A stretch of DNA of 7,926 bases, taken from NCBI GenBank assembly GCA_012513545.1, contig JAAZCB010000163.1, positions 1 to 7,926 on the forward strand, given 5' to 3'. The DNA comes from Clostridiaceae bacterium (GTDB lineage Bacteria; Bacillota_A; Clostridia; Acetivibrionales; Acetivibrionaceae). Below the pieces are notes generated by a model. The model was not told the origin of the DNA. It saw nothing but the letters and a program-made list of their open reading frames with translations, and ran no database searches. The position numbers were made by a program, and so were the translations under genes. Positions 1 to 7,593 of the stretch are shown here, piece after piece (the stretch's first letter is position 1; each line of letters opens with the position of its first letter).

Positions 1-473
1 ATTTCCAGATGGTATGTTTTCTCAGGGTCACAAATTGAACCTGAGGCAAGAAAAGCACCTCTCAAATAAGCTTTTCTGCAACACCTCTTTCTGGTTTTCA
101 AAACATAAGGCAGATAATCAACCAGTTTGTAAACTTCCTTGTCTGCAGCATATATAATATTAATATCACTAAGAATGTTCTTCAAGCCGTTCGAAGATGT
201 AATTACGAGAATATATAAAATATGTTTTTTTAGTTTTTTGCTTCTTCTTATACTCATTTCAGCATTAATGCCGTACAATTCCTTAATCAGCATGAAAACT
301 CTTCTGGCAAAAGCGGCATTTTCTGTTGTTATCCTTAAATTAATCTCATTGGTGCTTATAACCTTTACCAAGCCACTTATCCTTATTATTGCTGCAAGTT
401 CATGCAATAAACAGTTTCTATCCCCGGCATCAATTCTACACAACTCGTTTTTTATTGTTGAAGAAAATGACAA
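1..473 (-). CDS. whiA: WhiA DNA-binding protein, N-terminal part (cut by left edge)
   Basis: Conceptual translation of the minus strand gives 157 open codons from a TTG at 473-471 to the window edge. The product starts [11 protein letters not shown], a typical WhiA N-terminus. It ends with the LAGLIDADG-like block around residues 133-157 (key piece [16 protein letters not shown], then YHLE). WhiA is a homing-endonuclease-like domain fused to a C-terminal helix-turn-helix. It controls sporulation septation in Streptomyces and affects division and chromosome segregation in Bacillus, with no known nuclease activity. The helix-turn-helix half should lie beyond position 1, since the family is about 310 residues. 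The TTG start is preferred because GAGGTG (complement of 480-485) lies six bases upstream. An in-frame GTG at 482-480 overlaps that site and is less likely. The gene follows the debranching enzyme after a long gap instead of directly following yvcK. Confidence 0.93.
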   Translation of the reverse strand, partial: MSFSSTIKNELCRIDAGDRNCLLHELAAIIRISGLVKVISTNEINLRITTENAAFARRVFMLIKELYGINAEMSIRRSKKLKKHILYILVITSSNGLKNILSDINIIYAADKEVYKLVDYLPYVLKTRKRCCRKAYLRGAFLASGSICDPEKTYHLE

Positions 474-479
474 CCCTGA

Positions 480-485
480 CACCTC
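480..485 (-). promoter_or_regulatory. Ribosome binding site of whiA, fixing a TTG start
   Basis: The minus strand reads GAGGTG six bases before the TTG at 473. This supports TTG as the start and explains why a search restricted to ATG would miss the gene. Confidence 0.7.
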
Positions 486-543
486 ATAATATCTAAATAG
501 TATACAAAATTATATACCATTTTATAATAAAATACCAGTGTTT

Positions 544-578
544 TTAACATTACTGATTTATTACAATTATAATGTTAA
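544..578. repeat. Perfect 9-bp inverted repeat in whiA leader
   Basis: TTAACATTA at 544-552 is the exact reverse complement of TAATGTTAA at 570-578, with a 17-base spacer. The arms contain only one G:C pair each, so a hairpin would be weak, and no U-run terminator signature is evident. It could be a protein operator upstream of whiA or a chance AT-rich palindrome. Confidence 0.45.
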
Positions 579-593
579 GAATGCACTTCCTGA

Positions 594-644
594 TTAGCCT
601 CCTGCAACTATCAATCTCTTTATTTTATACTCGTTTTGACTCAC
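594..644 (-). CDS. Possible 16-residue peptide (very tentative)
   Basis: A GTG at 644-642 opens a 16-codon frame reading MSQNEYKIKRLIVAGG and ending in TAA at 596-594. An AGAAGG (complement of 654-659) sits nine bases upstream, which is a fair ribosome site. I recognise no family. A frame this short is easily produced by chance, so this is listed only because it is the one open frame in the gap with a plausible ribosome site. Confidence 0.12.
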   Translation of the reverse strand: MSQNEYKIKRLIVAGG

Positions 645-677
645 TTTATAATGCCTTCTAAAGTATCATTATTACCT

Positions 678-2654
678 TTAATCAAGTTCTCCCGTACGCA
701 GTACCCCCTCCACATAGGCTCTCAATATTTCTGCAACACTCCACGCCTGTGCAAAACAGCCTCTTGGAATCAACGGCTCATTGCCGTCGAATATTTCGGA
801 AATATTTCCCAAACATGCATCCTTCAAATGGTCATTAATAGGTTCTATAAACCTCATAGCCATTTCTTTTGCTTGCGCAGAATAATTATGCACCTTGAGA
901 TAAGCCGTTATAAACTGCCCCAATGGCCATGTCCACACTGTTCCCTGATGATATGCTCCATCTCTTTTGTACTGATCTCCCAGGTATATTCCGACATACT
1001 CCTGTGACTTAGGAGATAAGCTTCTTAAGCCGTATGCAGTATATAGTTCCCTCTCCACCGTATTTACAACTTTTTTAGCCATGTCTCCCTCTATTACCGG
1101 ATACGACAGACTTGCAGCCATTACCTGATTAGGCCGTACCTTGTCATCTTTCCCTTTTTGTGTTATACAGTCATAAAGACATAGTTTATCTTCATTCCAA
1201 AATTCCTCAATAAAGGACTGCCTGACTTTCTCTGCAAGCTCGCTGTATGCCTTGCCATCCTGCTTGAAATGCTCAGCAAGCACACTCATTATTTTCAGTG
1301 AGTTATACCACAAAGCATTAATCTCTACAGCCTTTCCATGTCTTGGTGTTACTACCCAATCTCCCACCTTGGCATCCATCCATGTCAGCTGTGTGTGCTC
1401 ATCTCCTGCAGAAATAAGATAGTCAGTATCCATTTTTATATTAAAATGCGTTCCTTGTGAATAGGATTTTATTATTTCCTTTAACCCTTCATACAAATTT
1501 TCCCTAACAAATTTCAGATCTCCTGTGTATTTAACAAACCTGTTAACAGCCTCAAAATACCAAAGCGGAGCATCCACGCTGTTATAAGGCGGTTCATTTC
1601 CTGCATCGGGAAACATATTCGGAATCAAGCCGTCTTTTACATATTTTGAAAACGTATACAATATCTCCTTGGAATCCTCATAACGTCCTGTTGTCAGTGT
1701 CAATCCGGGTAACGCTATCATTGTATCCCTGCCCCAATCGGTGAACCACGGGTATCCTGCTATAATAGTTTTTGCGTTTGTAGATTCTCTGTGTACAATA
1801 AAATTGTCGGCTGCCAATACCAGATTTCTTGCGAGTTCATCCTTGTAACCAGCCTTGCTTAAAAGCTTTTTAATTCTTCCTTCCTCTTTGTTTATTACTT
1901 CCAAACCATCTCTTAATTTTACTTTTTTTTCAATTGAAGCAGTTACCGTTATAGTCTTCTCTTCTAACGGCTTTAAATCAATATCAAAATAGCCTGGAAT
2001 GTAGTGGTCCTCTGTCGATGAAAGTCCTCTCTCCCTTTCCAGTGCATATTCCATGTTATAAAACCATCCATCATCAAGGGGTTTTGCCCTGCCTTCACTT
2101 GAGTGCAGGTTTATATCCAAATCAAAATAAGCAGGCCTGATGGTCATAGTTTGACCTTCCACATGCTTGTTAAAGTTTATATACTCCCTTTTTGAATTAT
2201 AGTGATAATCCCTGAAATTAACAAGGGGTGTCAGTCTTAAACCGGCCTTTGATGTTCCGTTTTTGATTGTGTAAACTACTACAACTGTATTTTCGCCGTT
2301 AACCATACAAATCTTTTTTTCAATGAAAACATCTTTTATCCTGTAAAAATATGTTGGAAGCGGGTTCTTAGAAAATCTCTCAAGGTAATGAAACCCTTTC
2401 ATAATAAATCCCGGCACCTCATATGAATACAAATTGTGCGATTCATCATCGATGTTTATACTCTCATCAATTTTCGATAAAATCAGATGTCTTGCTACAG
2501 GTGCCTTTAATGCCGCTACAAGAAGGCCATGATATCTTCTGGTATTGGCTCCTATAATTGTAGACGATGCGAAACCTCCAATTCCATTAGTTAAAAGCCA
2601 TTCTTTCTGTATACCCTGTTCATAAGTTCTCCAGTTCGATTTTCCAAAGTGCAT
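678..2654 (-). CDS. Amylo-alpha-1,6-glucosidase (glycogen debranching enzyme, GH133-like)
   Basis: This 658-residue cytoplasmic enzyme is predicted to hydrolyse alpha-1,6-linked glucose at branch stubs of glycogen. No signal peptide or membrane segment is visible. The N-terminal domain (about 1-250) carries the family pattern EWLLTNGIGGFASSTIIGAN (19-38) followed by RRYHGLL. The C-terminal (alpha/alpha)6-type domain (about 270-650) shows WFTDWGRDTM (303-312), SVDAPLWY (359-366), TWMDAK (424-429), RPNQ (507-510), GTVWTWPLG (571-579) and GCFAQAWS (632-639). It lacks the 4-alpha-glucanotransferase half of the large eukaryotic bifunctional debranching enzyme, so a separate transferase or phosphorylase would be needed. 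The ATG start has GGAGGTT (complement of 2661-2667) at good spacing. It lies 28 bases after yvcK and is probably co-transcribed with it. Glycogen as the substrate is inferred from the family; other alpha-1,6 glucans are possible. Confidence 0.92.
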   Translation of the reverse strand: MHFGKSNWRTYEQGIQKEWLLTNGIGGFASSTIIGANTRRYHGLLVAALKAPVARHLILSKIDESINIDDESHNLYSYEVPGFIMKGFHYLERFSKNPLPTYFYRIKDVFIEKKICMVNGENTVVVVYTIKNGTSKAGLRLTPLVNFRDYHYNSKREYINFNKHVEGQTMTIRPAYFDLDINLHSSEGRAKPLDDGWFYNMEYALERERGLSSTEDHYIPGYFDIDLKPLEEKTITVTASIEKKVKLRDGLEVINKEEGRIKKLLSKAGYKDELARNLVLAADNFIVHRESTNAKTIIAGYPWFTDWGRDTMIALPGLTLTTGRYEDSKEILYTFSKYVKDGLIPNMFPDAGNEPPYNSVDAPLWYFEAVNRFVKYTGDLKFVRENLYEGLKEIIKSYSQGTHFNIKMDTDYLISAGDEHTQLTWMDAKVGDWVVTPRHGKAVEINALWYNSLKIMSVLAEHFKQDGKAYSELAEKVRQSFIEEFWNEDKLCLYDCITQKGKDDKVRPNQVMAASLSYPVIEGDMAKKVVNTVERELYTAYGLRSLSPKSQEYVGIYLGDQYKRDGAYHQGTVWTWPLGQFITAYLKVHNYSAQAKEMAMRFIEPINDHLKDACLGNISEIFDGNEPLIPRGCFAQAWSVAEILRAYVEGVLRTGELD

Positions 2655-2682
2655 GGTTTCAACCTCCGTATTATTTGGTTTT

Positions 2683-4011
2683 TTATCCTACATTTTTCTT
2701 TAGCTTATTCTTTACATGTACGTTGTAAAACCCGGTTTCAACCTTCCTATCCTTTTGCATAAATGCGTCAAAAGCAGTATCAATAATCGCTTGAGCAAGT
2801 TTTTTTGTATCATGCCTTACATAATTATTGTTTATTGTAACAAAACTTCCTTTGACTACTTTCACTCCACAACCTTCGAAATAGTCAGGGTCCAGCCTGA
2901 CCGTGGATGCACCATCCTCTTCGTACTTCTTTTTCAATTGACCTGGTATATCTTCGGTATTGACTATGCAGTAATCAACTATCCCCTTGAACGAATGCTT
3001 CTCAATAGCCTTAATATGGTCCGAAACGGAATATTCCTCCGTCTCCCCAGGTTGTGTCATAACATTGCAGACATAAAGCTTAACTGCCTTAGAAGCCTTT
3101 ATTTCATCGCATATTCCATTAACAAGAAGGTTGGGCATAATGCTTGTATAAAGACTCCCCGGCCCTAACACAATTATATCTGCATCATTTATTGCATCAA
3201 TAGCCTCTTTTAATGGTTTAACGTCTTTAGGCTCCATATAAACTCTTTTAATTTTACCTTTATGAAAATCATTGTGTCTGGATATATTTGACTCTCCGCA
3301 TATTGTAAAACCATCATCAAGTTCAGCACAAAGCTTGATATCCTGTAATGTCACAGGGAGCACCCTTCCGGTGACAGCCAACACATCACTCATTCTTCTT
3401 ACAGCTTCCTCAAAACTAGAGGATATACCATCCATGGCAGCCAGAAAGAGGTTTCCAAAGCTTTGTCCTTTAAGCATTCCGTCCTGAAATCTGTATTGAA
3501 GCAATTTCTCCATAACCGGTTCCGTGTCTGCCAATGCCAGTATGCAATTTCTTATATCCCCCGGCGGAAGTATTCCCAGGTCCTGCCTGAGGATTCCAGA
3601 GCCTCCGCCGTCATCGGCCACAGTTACAATTGCAGTAATATTGGAACTGTACGACTTAAGCCCGCGAAGCATAGTTGACAATCCTGTTCCTCCGCCCAGC
3701 ACAACTATTTTCGGTCCCTTGCCTAACATCCTCTTTTCACGGAGCAAGCTTTTAAGCCTGCTCTTCACCAATGGATTGCGGAAGTTGTTATCCACCAGTT
3801 CATGGTATAAATCCATAGATATAAATTGCACAGAAATGTATATAAAAATACAACCAAGTATAACTGAAATACTAAATAGTAGAATATTCAATACTCCTTG
3901 GCCTATATAAATTATAAACATTCCCGAACTGATACAAAAGACTCCAATCAAATCCATCAATATCCATCTGAGGTTGTGAAAGAGTTTTTTCAGCCGGCTT
4001 ATAACTGTCAT
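2683..4011 (-). CDS. yvcK: YvcK/CofD-fold protein (gluconeogenesis factor) with N-terminal membrane anchor
   Basis: This 442-residue member of the YvcK family is known in Bacillus as needed for growth on gluconeogenic carbon and for normal wall synthesis; homologues bind UDP-sugars such as UDP-GlcNAc. The catalytic-type CofD-like domain begins near residue 100: [10 protein letters not shown] (103-112), VADDGGGSG (131-139), LPPGDIRN (148-155), LGPGSLYTS (282-290) and NVMTQPGET (316-324). Ahead of it is an extra section of about 98 residues with a basic start, two hydrophobic segments (about 17-37 and 42-64) and a basic linker. This suggests a hairpin anchor with both ends in the cytoplasm. The Bacillus protein, about 317 residues, lacks this. 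The ATG start overlaps the rapZ stop as ATGA, and GAGGTG (complement of 4019-4024) lies seven bases upstream. The enzymatic activity, if any, is not known for the family. Confidence 0.95.
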   Translation of the reverse strand: MTVISRLKKLFHNLRWILMDLIGVFCISSGMFIIYIGQGVLNILLFSISVILGCIFIYISVQFISMDLYHELVDNNFRNPLVKSRLKSLLREKRMLGKGPKIVVLGGGTGLSTMLRGLKSYSSNITAIVTVADDGGGSGILRQDLGILPPGDIRNCILALADTEPVMEKLLQYRFQDGMLKGQSFGNLFLAAMDGISSSFEEAVRRMSDVLAVTGRVLPVTLQDIKLCAELDDGFTICGESNISRHNDFHKGKIKRVYMEPKDVKPLKEAIDAINDADIIVLGPGSLYTSIMPNLLVNGICDEIKASKAVKLYVCNVMTQPGETEEYSVSDHIKAIEKHSFKGIVDYCIVNTEDIPGQLKKKYEEDGASTVRLDPDYFEGCGVKVVKGSFVTINNNYVRHDTKKLAQAIIDTAFDAFMQKDRKVETGFYNVHVKNKLKKNVG

Positions 4012-4883
4012 AATTTTTCACCTCTGCCATCCTTCTCAATATCTCTATGATCTACAACCACACGATGCTCTTTTCGTGAGAGATATGAAAATAACTCCTC
4101 TGAAATAGCTACCGATCTGTGTCTTCCACCTGTACATCCTATTCCTATAACCAATTGAGACTTTCCTTCTTTAATATAATTCGGTATCAAAAATTCCAGC
4201 ATGCCATATGTCTTTTCTAAAAATTCTTTTGTTTCCGGGAAATCAAGAACATAATCCCTGACCGCTTCATTCCTTCCCGTTTGTCTCTTCATTGCCTCTA
4301 TATAATATGGATTAGGAATGAATCTTACATCAAAAACCAGGTCACAATCCATTGGAATCCCATATTTAAAGCCAAAGGAAATAATATTTATTATCATGCC
4401 ATCAAATTTTTTGCCTTCAACGAATATTCCTGTGACCTCTTCCTTAAACTGTCTGGGTGTTAATCCTGAAGTATCTATAACATGAGTAGCGTTCTTCTTG
4501 ATTTCCTTAAGGATTTCCCTTTCCTGCTTTATTCCCTTCATCAACCTTCCTTCAGGTGCTAAAGGATGTACCCTCCTGCTTTCCTTGAACCTCTTTATAA
4601 GCACCTGGTCTGAAGCTTCAAGGAAAAGGATTTCATACGGTATTCCTGCCTCCTTTAATGCACTAAGCTCAGGAAATAAATCATTAAAAAGCTCACCGCC
4701 CCTTATATCAATAACCAGTGCAATTTTATTAATCTTTCCTCTGCTTTGAATACATATTTCTGCAAACTTCCGTATCAGAAGAGGTGGCAGATTGTCGACA
4801 CAAAAAAAACCAAAGTCCTCCAGATATTTAACAACCAAACTTTTTCCTGCTCCAGACAAGCCTGTTATAATAACAAACCTCAT
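4008..4883 (-). CDS. rapZ: RapZ/YvcJ nucleotide-binding protein
   Basis: This 291-residue cytoplasmic P-loop protein has Walker A GLSGAGKS at residues 8-15 and a Walker B-like VIDIR at 57-61. It also has the two C-terminal family blocks: [20 protein letters not shown] (169-188) and [13 protein letters not shown] (248-260). In E. coli RapZ the C-terminal domain binds small RNA GlmZ and senses glucosamine-6-phosphate. In Bacillus YvcJ hydrolyses nucleotides and influences competence. No GlmZ system is expected in Firmicutes, so the partner here is unknown. I choose the ATG at 4883-4881 over the in-frame GTG at 4895: the product then starts [15 protein letters not shown] as in relatives, and the GTG lies directly against the G-run (complement of 4889-4893) that would serve as the ribosome site. 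It starts 16 bases after murB and overlaps yvcK by four bases. Confidence 0.95.
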   Translation of the reverse strand: MRFVIITGLSGAGKSLVVKYLEDFGFFCVDNLPPLLIRKFAEICIQSRGKINKIALVIDIRGGELFNDLFPELSALKEAGIPYEILFLEASDQVLIKRFKESRRVHPLAPEGRLMKGIKQEREILKEIKKNATHVIDTSGLTPRQFKEEVTGIFVEGKKFDGMIINIISFGFKYGIPMDCDLVFDVRFIPNPYYIEAMKRQTGRNEAVRDYVLDFPETKEFLEKTYGMLEFLIPNYIKEGKSQLVIGIGCTGGRHRSVAISEELFSYLSRKEHRVVVDHRDIEKDGRGEKL

Positions 4884-4899
4884 TTGTACCCCCACATTT

Positions 4900-5814
4900 C
4901 TATTGTTCTCCGATTATTCTGATTTCCGTTAGTAGTTCAACTCCAAACTTCTCTTTAACTCTTTCCTGTATAAATTTAACCAGGTTTAAGACATCTCTTG
5001 AATCAGCGTTTCCATTGTTGACAATAAAACCGCAATGCTTAAAAGATACCTGCGCTCCACCTATACTATATCCACGAAGCCCACAGTCCTCAATCAGTTT
5101 TCCCGCAAAGTATCCCTCCGGTCTCTTAAAAACACTTCCGGCACTGGGCATTTCAAGAGGCTGTTTATCCCGACGTCTGTACGTCAGGTCCTCCATCAGC
5201 TTCTCAATCTCCGATCTATTTCCTGCCTTAAGCCTCAGTCTTGATTTCAAGACAATCCCATGCTGCTTTTGTATAAAGCTTGTTCTGTATGCGAATTCAT
5301 GCTCTTCACCCTTAATAAGCCTGACTTCGCCATCTTTATCCATATACTCGGTTTCAACAACAACATCCTTCATCTCACCGCCATAAGCCCCGGCATTCAT
5401 TGCTACAGCGCCACCTATAGTTCCCGGGATTCCCGACGCAAATTCAAGACCGGTAAGTTCGTTTTTGAGAGCAGCTTTTGACACACTTGAAAGCAGTGCA
5501 CCTCCATATGCCTCTATTACATTATCTTTGACAGTATACTTATTGAAATTGTCAAAGATTTTTACTACTACCCCCCTTATTCCTTTATCGGTTACCAAAA
5601 GATTCGTCCCGTTTCCCATAACAAATATGGGGACATCTTCCTTTTTACAATACTTTATAATCCTGCTCAACTCTTCAGATGAAGCAGGGGCAACCAATAA
5701 ATCTGCAGGTCCTCCTACCTTAAAAGACGTGTGGCATCTCATAGGTTCATCAATCTTAATATTTTTTTCGTCAGTAATACTAGCAACTGCTTGATATATA
5801 AGCTCCTTGTTCAA
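4900..5814 (-). CDS. murB: UDP-N-acetylenolpyruvoylglucosamine reductase (MurB, type II)
   Basis: This cytoplasmic FAD enzyme reduces UDP-GlcNAc-enolpyruvate to UDP-MurNAc with NADPH, the second committed step of peptidoglycan synthesis. The 304-residue product shows the FAD-binding blocks [11 protein letters not shown] (31-41), GNGTNLLV (67-74) and [20 protein letters not shown] (128-147). It also has the active-site arginine in YRTS (R177), the proton-donor serine in SAGSVFKRP (S227) and the C-terminal glutamate in LLTEIRI (E297). These match the catalytic residues known from E. coli and Staphylococcus MurB. The short [11 protein letters not shown] region without the extra tyrosine loop indicates the type II form usual in Gram-positives. 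The start is TTG at 5814-5812, supported by AAGGAG (complement of 5824-5829) nine bases upstream. All key residues are present, so the enzyme should be active. Confidence 0.97.
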   Translation of the reverse strand: MNKELIYQAVASITDEKNIKIDEPMRCHTSFKVGGPADLLVAPASSEELSRIIKYCKKEDVPIFVMGNGTNLLVTDKGIRGVVVKIFDNFNKYTVKDNVIEAYGGALLSSVSKAALKNELTGLEFASGIPGTIGGAVAMNAGAYGGEMKDVVVETEYMDKDGEVRLIKGEEHEFAYRTSFIQKQHGIVLKSRLRLKAGNRSEIEKLMEDLTYRRRDKQPLEMPSAGSVFKRPEGYFAGKLIEDCGLRGYSIGGAQVSFKHCGFIVNNGNADSRDVLNLVKFIQERVKEKFGVELLTEIRIIGEQ

Positions 5815-5823
5815 TAAACCCAG

Positions 5824-5829
5824 CTCCTT
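5824..5829 (-). promoter_or_regulatory. Ribosome binding site of murB, supporting a TTG start
   Basis: The minus strand reads AAGGAG nine bases before the TTG start codon. No ATG start is available nearby that keeps the conserved N-terminus. Confidence 0.65.
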
Positions 5830-5872
5830 ATAAACTATGCATCAATCTCTAGTACATTATATTTTACTTTCC

Positions 5873-6610
5873 TTATACTTTTGCTGTTAAATTCTTAATT
5901 CTTTTATTCTTTATTTCCAAATACTCATAAAGCTTTTGAATGGAAGTATTCATTACAAGCTCCTCAGGCATATCGATTCCCTGCAAAAGCTCATCAACTT
6001 TGTTAAACTTACCAACATCAAAGCTTATATGAGCGTCACTCCCACACACTATTTTAACTCCTGCTCTCTTACATTCCAATGCAAAGTTTTTACAATTTTT
6101 TTCGCTGCCAGTTCTCACAATAAAAGAGTGATTGTTAATTTCTATTAGCTTCCCGAATTCCTTTGCAGTTGCTACTACCCTTTCAATATCAACTTCAAAT
6201 TGCGGATTGCCAGGATGTGAAACTGCATCTACATACGGATTTTTCAAAGCGTTTATCATAGCCTCTGTATGTTCCCTTTTTGTAGATGGCAATATACATA
6301 TTTCATGAAACCCGGCCATTACAAAATCAAGTCTTTTCAAATATCCCTCAGGTATATCCAATCCGCCTGAATAATCTATTATATTTGCTTCTGCTCCCTT
6401 TAACACTCTAACATTATAAAGAAACTCCGGTATTGCCTTGAGGTTACCGAAATGATACAGAGCGGGTGCACCTGGCATAGCCGGACCATGGTCCGTAAGA
6501 GCAAACATTTTGATACCATTAAGATATGCTTCCCTGGCCATTTCCTGGACTGTAGAGTATGCATGACCACTCGAAACAGAATGTGTATGTGTATCCACTT
6601 CAAAATACAA
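5873..6610 (-). CDS. PHP-domain phosphoesterase, YcdX type
   Basis: This cytoplasmic member of the polymerase-and-histidinol-phosphatase family is a likely metal-dependent phosphatase of unknown substrate. With the start at 6610 the product has 245 residues, the length of E. coli YcdX. The metal-ligand pattern of that trinuclear zinc enzyme is intact: H8 and H10 (DTHTH), H16 (SSGH), H41 (LTDHG), E74 (KGAE), H102 (GFHE), H132 (SHPGNP), D192 and H194 (GSDAH). I chose the TTG at 6610-6608 because GGAGG (complement of 6618-6622) lies seven bases upstream. A longer frame from a TTG at 6628 contains that site inside its coding sequence and has no ribosome site of its own. The gene sits 53 bases after hprK and 58 before murB. 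Its link to either pathway is inferred only from position. Confidence 0.9.
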   Translation of the reverse strand: MYFEVDTHTHSVSSGHAYSTVQEMAREAYLNGIKMFALTDHGPAMPGAPALYHFGNLKAIPEFLYNVRVLKGAEANIIDYSGGLDIPEGYLKRLDFVMAGFHEICILPSTKREHTEAMINALKNPYVDAVSHPGNPQFEVDIERVVATAKEFGKLIEINNHSFIVRTGSEKNCKNFALECKRAGVKIVCGSDAHISFDVGKFNKVDELLQGIDMPEELVMNTSIQKLYEYLEIKNKRIKNLTAKV

Positions 6611-6617
6611 AACCTTT

Positions 6618-6622
6618 CCTCC
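6618..6622 (-). promoter_or_regulatory. Ribosome binding site of the PHP gene, fixing a TTG start
   Basis: GGAGG on the minus strand stands seven bases before the TTG at 6610. It shortens the protein by six residues compared with the longest open frame. Confidence 0.7.
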
Positions 6623-6663
6623 ATTCAATATGGCTTATGTTTTGAAAGAACTGATTGAACTAC

Positions 6664-7593
6664 TTACGAAGACGACTTGTTGATTTCACTCATTACACGT
6701 TCATTAAGTGCTTTAGCTGCGTTATATCCCATCTTTTTCTGTCTGTTATTCATAGCAGCCACTTCGGTTATTATCGCAAGGTTCCTGCCAGGTCTTACCG
6801 GAATAGTAAGGCAAGGAACATTTATACCGAGTATATCAGTAGTTTCATCCACCAACCCAAGCCTGTCGTAGTTTTTCTTATCGTCCCAAATCTCAAGCTT
6901 TATTACCAGCTTAATTTTTTCGGTCATTTTAACAGAGCCTACACCATAAAGCTTCTTAACATCCAGAATCCCAATTCCCCTGATCTCAATAAAGTGTCTT
7001 ATTATATCCGGAGCATTTCCTACCAGCGTTTTTTCCGATACCCTTCTGATTTCAACAACATCGTCTGCCACAAGTCGATGTCCCCTTTTTACAAGCTCCA
7101 AAGCCGTTTCACTCTTACCAACGCCGCTTTCCCCAAGAATTAATATACCTTCCCCATACACCTCTACAAAAACCCCATGCTTAGTTGTTCTAGGTGCAAG
7201 CTCTTTATTCAGATAACTTATCAAGCCGCTTAAAAACCTTGAGGTTATGTCGTATGTCCTTAATATGGGAATCTCGTATTTATTTGCTATATCATACATC
7301 TCAGGAAAAACATCCAGACCTCTTGCAATAACCATGCACGGAAACCCGCATTTAAAGAATTCATCCAAGCGCAAATACCGTTCTTGCGAATTGAGACATG
7401 CAAGGTAAGTTGTCTCTACTTTGCCTATTATCTGAACCCTGTCTGTTCCAAAATACTCAAGATAGCCAACAAGCTGCAAACCAGGCCTGTTTACATCTGC
7501 CGATGTTATCAGAATATCTTCAAGTCTTTTAATATCAGTTATTTGTTCAAGTTGGAAATCATTCATAATCTGCTTTACAGTAACTGAAAACAT
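6664..7593 (-). CDS. hprK: HPr kinase/phosphorylase
   Basis: This bifunctional cytoplasmic enzyme phosphorylates Ser46 of HPr (and Crh where present) when glycolytic intermediates are high, and removes the phosphate when phosphate is high. It is the sensor for CcpA-type catabolite repression. The 309-residue product has the N-terminal domain (about 1-130). The kinase domain contains H139, Walker A GESGVGKS (154-161), the catalytic aspartate pair in VADDVVEI (D177, D178), the family signature IEIRGIGILDV (202-212) and the C-terminal block VRPGRNLAIITEVAAMN (266-282). No key residue is missing. The ATG at 7593 has a run of six G (complement of 7600-7605) six bases upstream. It is the first recognisable gene of the minus-strand series and is preceded by an AT-rich leader that probably holds the operon promoter. 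Confidence 0.97.
   Translation of the reverse strand: MFSVTVKQIMNDFQLEQITDIKRLEDILITSADVNRPGLQLVGYLEYFGTDRVQIIGKVETTYLACLNSQERYLRLDEFFKCGFPCMVIARGLDVFPEMYDIANKYEIPILRTYDITSRFLSGLISYLNKELAPRTTKHGVFVEVYGEGILILGESGVGKSETALELVKRGHRLVADDVVEIRRVSEKTLVGNAPDIIRHFIEIRGIGILDVKKLYGVGSVKMTEKIKLVIKLEIWDDKKNYDRLGLVDETTDILGINVPCLTIPVRPGRNLAIITEVAAMNNRQKKMGYNAAKALNERVMSEINKSSS

Larger units (their letters stand above)
474..677 (-). other. Intergenic region between debranching gene and whiA
   Basis: This stretch of about 200 bases is more AT-rich than the flanking genes. It holds no recognisable protein gene, no convincing terminator after the debranching gene and no tRNA-like fold that I can see. It contains a perfect 9-base inverted repeat (544-552 with 570-578), a short palindromic AT block near 518-532, several TATAAT-like hexamers on the minus strand lacking a good -35 partner, and one tiny reading frame at 594-644. 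It is the most plausible place for a separate whiA promoter, but I cannot pick one. Confidence 0.6.

Noticed and set aside
139..489. Plus-strand frame of 116 codons with hydrophobic product
   Set aside because: It lies opposite the whiA coding frame, whose minus-strand translation matches the family; the hydrophobic composition follows from the antisense of a basic, lysine-rich gene.
640..677. Terminator hairpin after the debranching gene
   Set aside because: Two mutually exclusive 6-bp AT-rich pairings (ATAATG/CATTAT and ACTTTA/TAAAGT) can be drawn, but there is no GC stem and no U-run.
2716..3168. Plus-strand frame of 150 codons
   Set aside because: Antisense to yvcK, with no recognisable motif; the minus-strand frame holds all family blocks.
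4884..4895. GTG start four codons upstream for RapZ
   Set aside because: The GTG merges with the G-run that best serves as ribosome site for the ATG, and relatives begin at MRFVI-type sequence.
5815..5872. TATAAT-containing gap before murB as an internal promoter
   Set aside because: The hexamer has no acceptable -35 at 16-18 bases; a TTAACA upstream is spaced 23 bases away.
6611..6628. Longer N-terminus for the PHP protein (MNGGKV)
   Set aside because: This extension is itself the GGAGG ribosome site, and no ribosome site precedes the upstream TTG.
6655..7143. Plus-strand frame of 162 codons
   Set aside because: Antisense to hprK, across its kinase domain; no motif and no plausible operon context.
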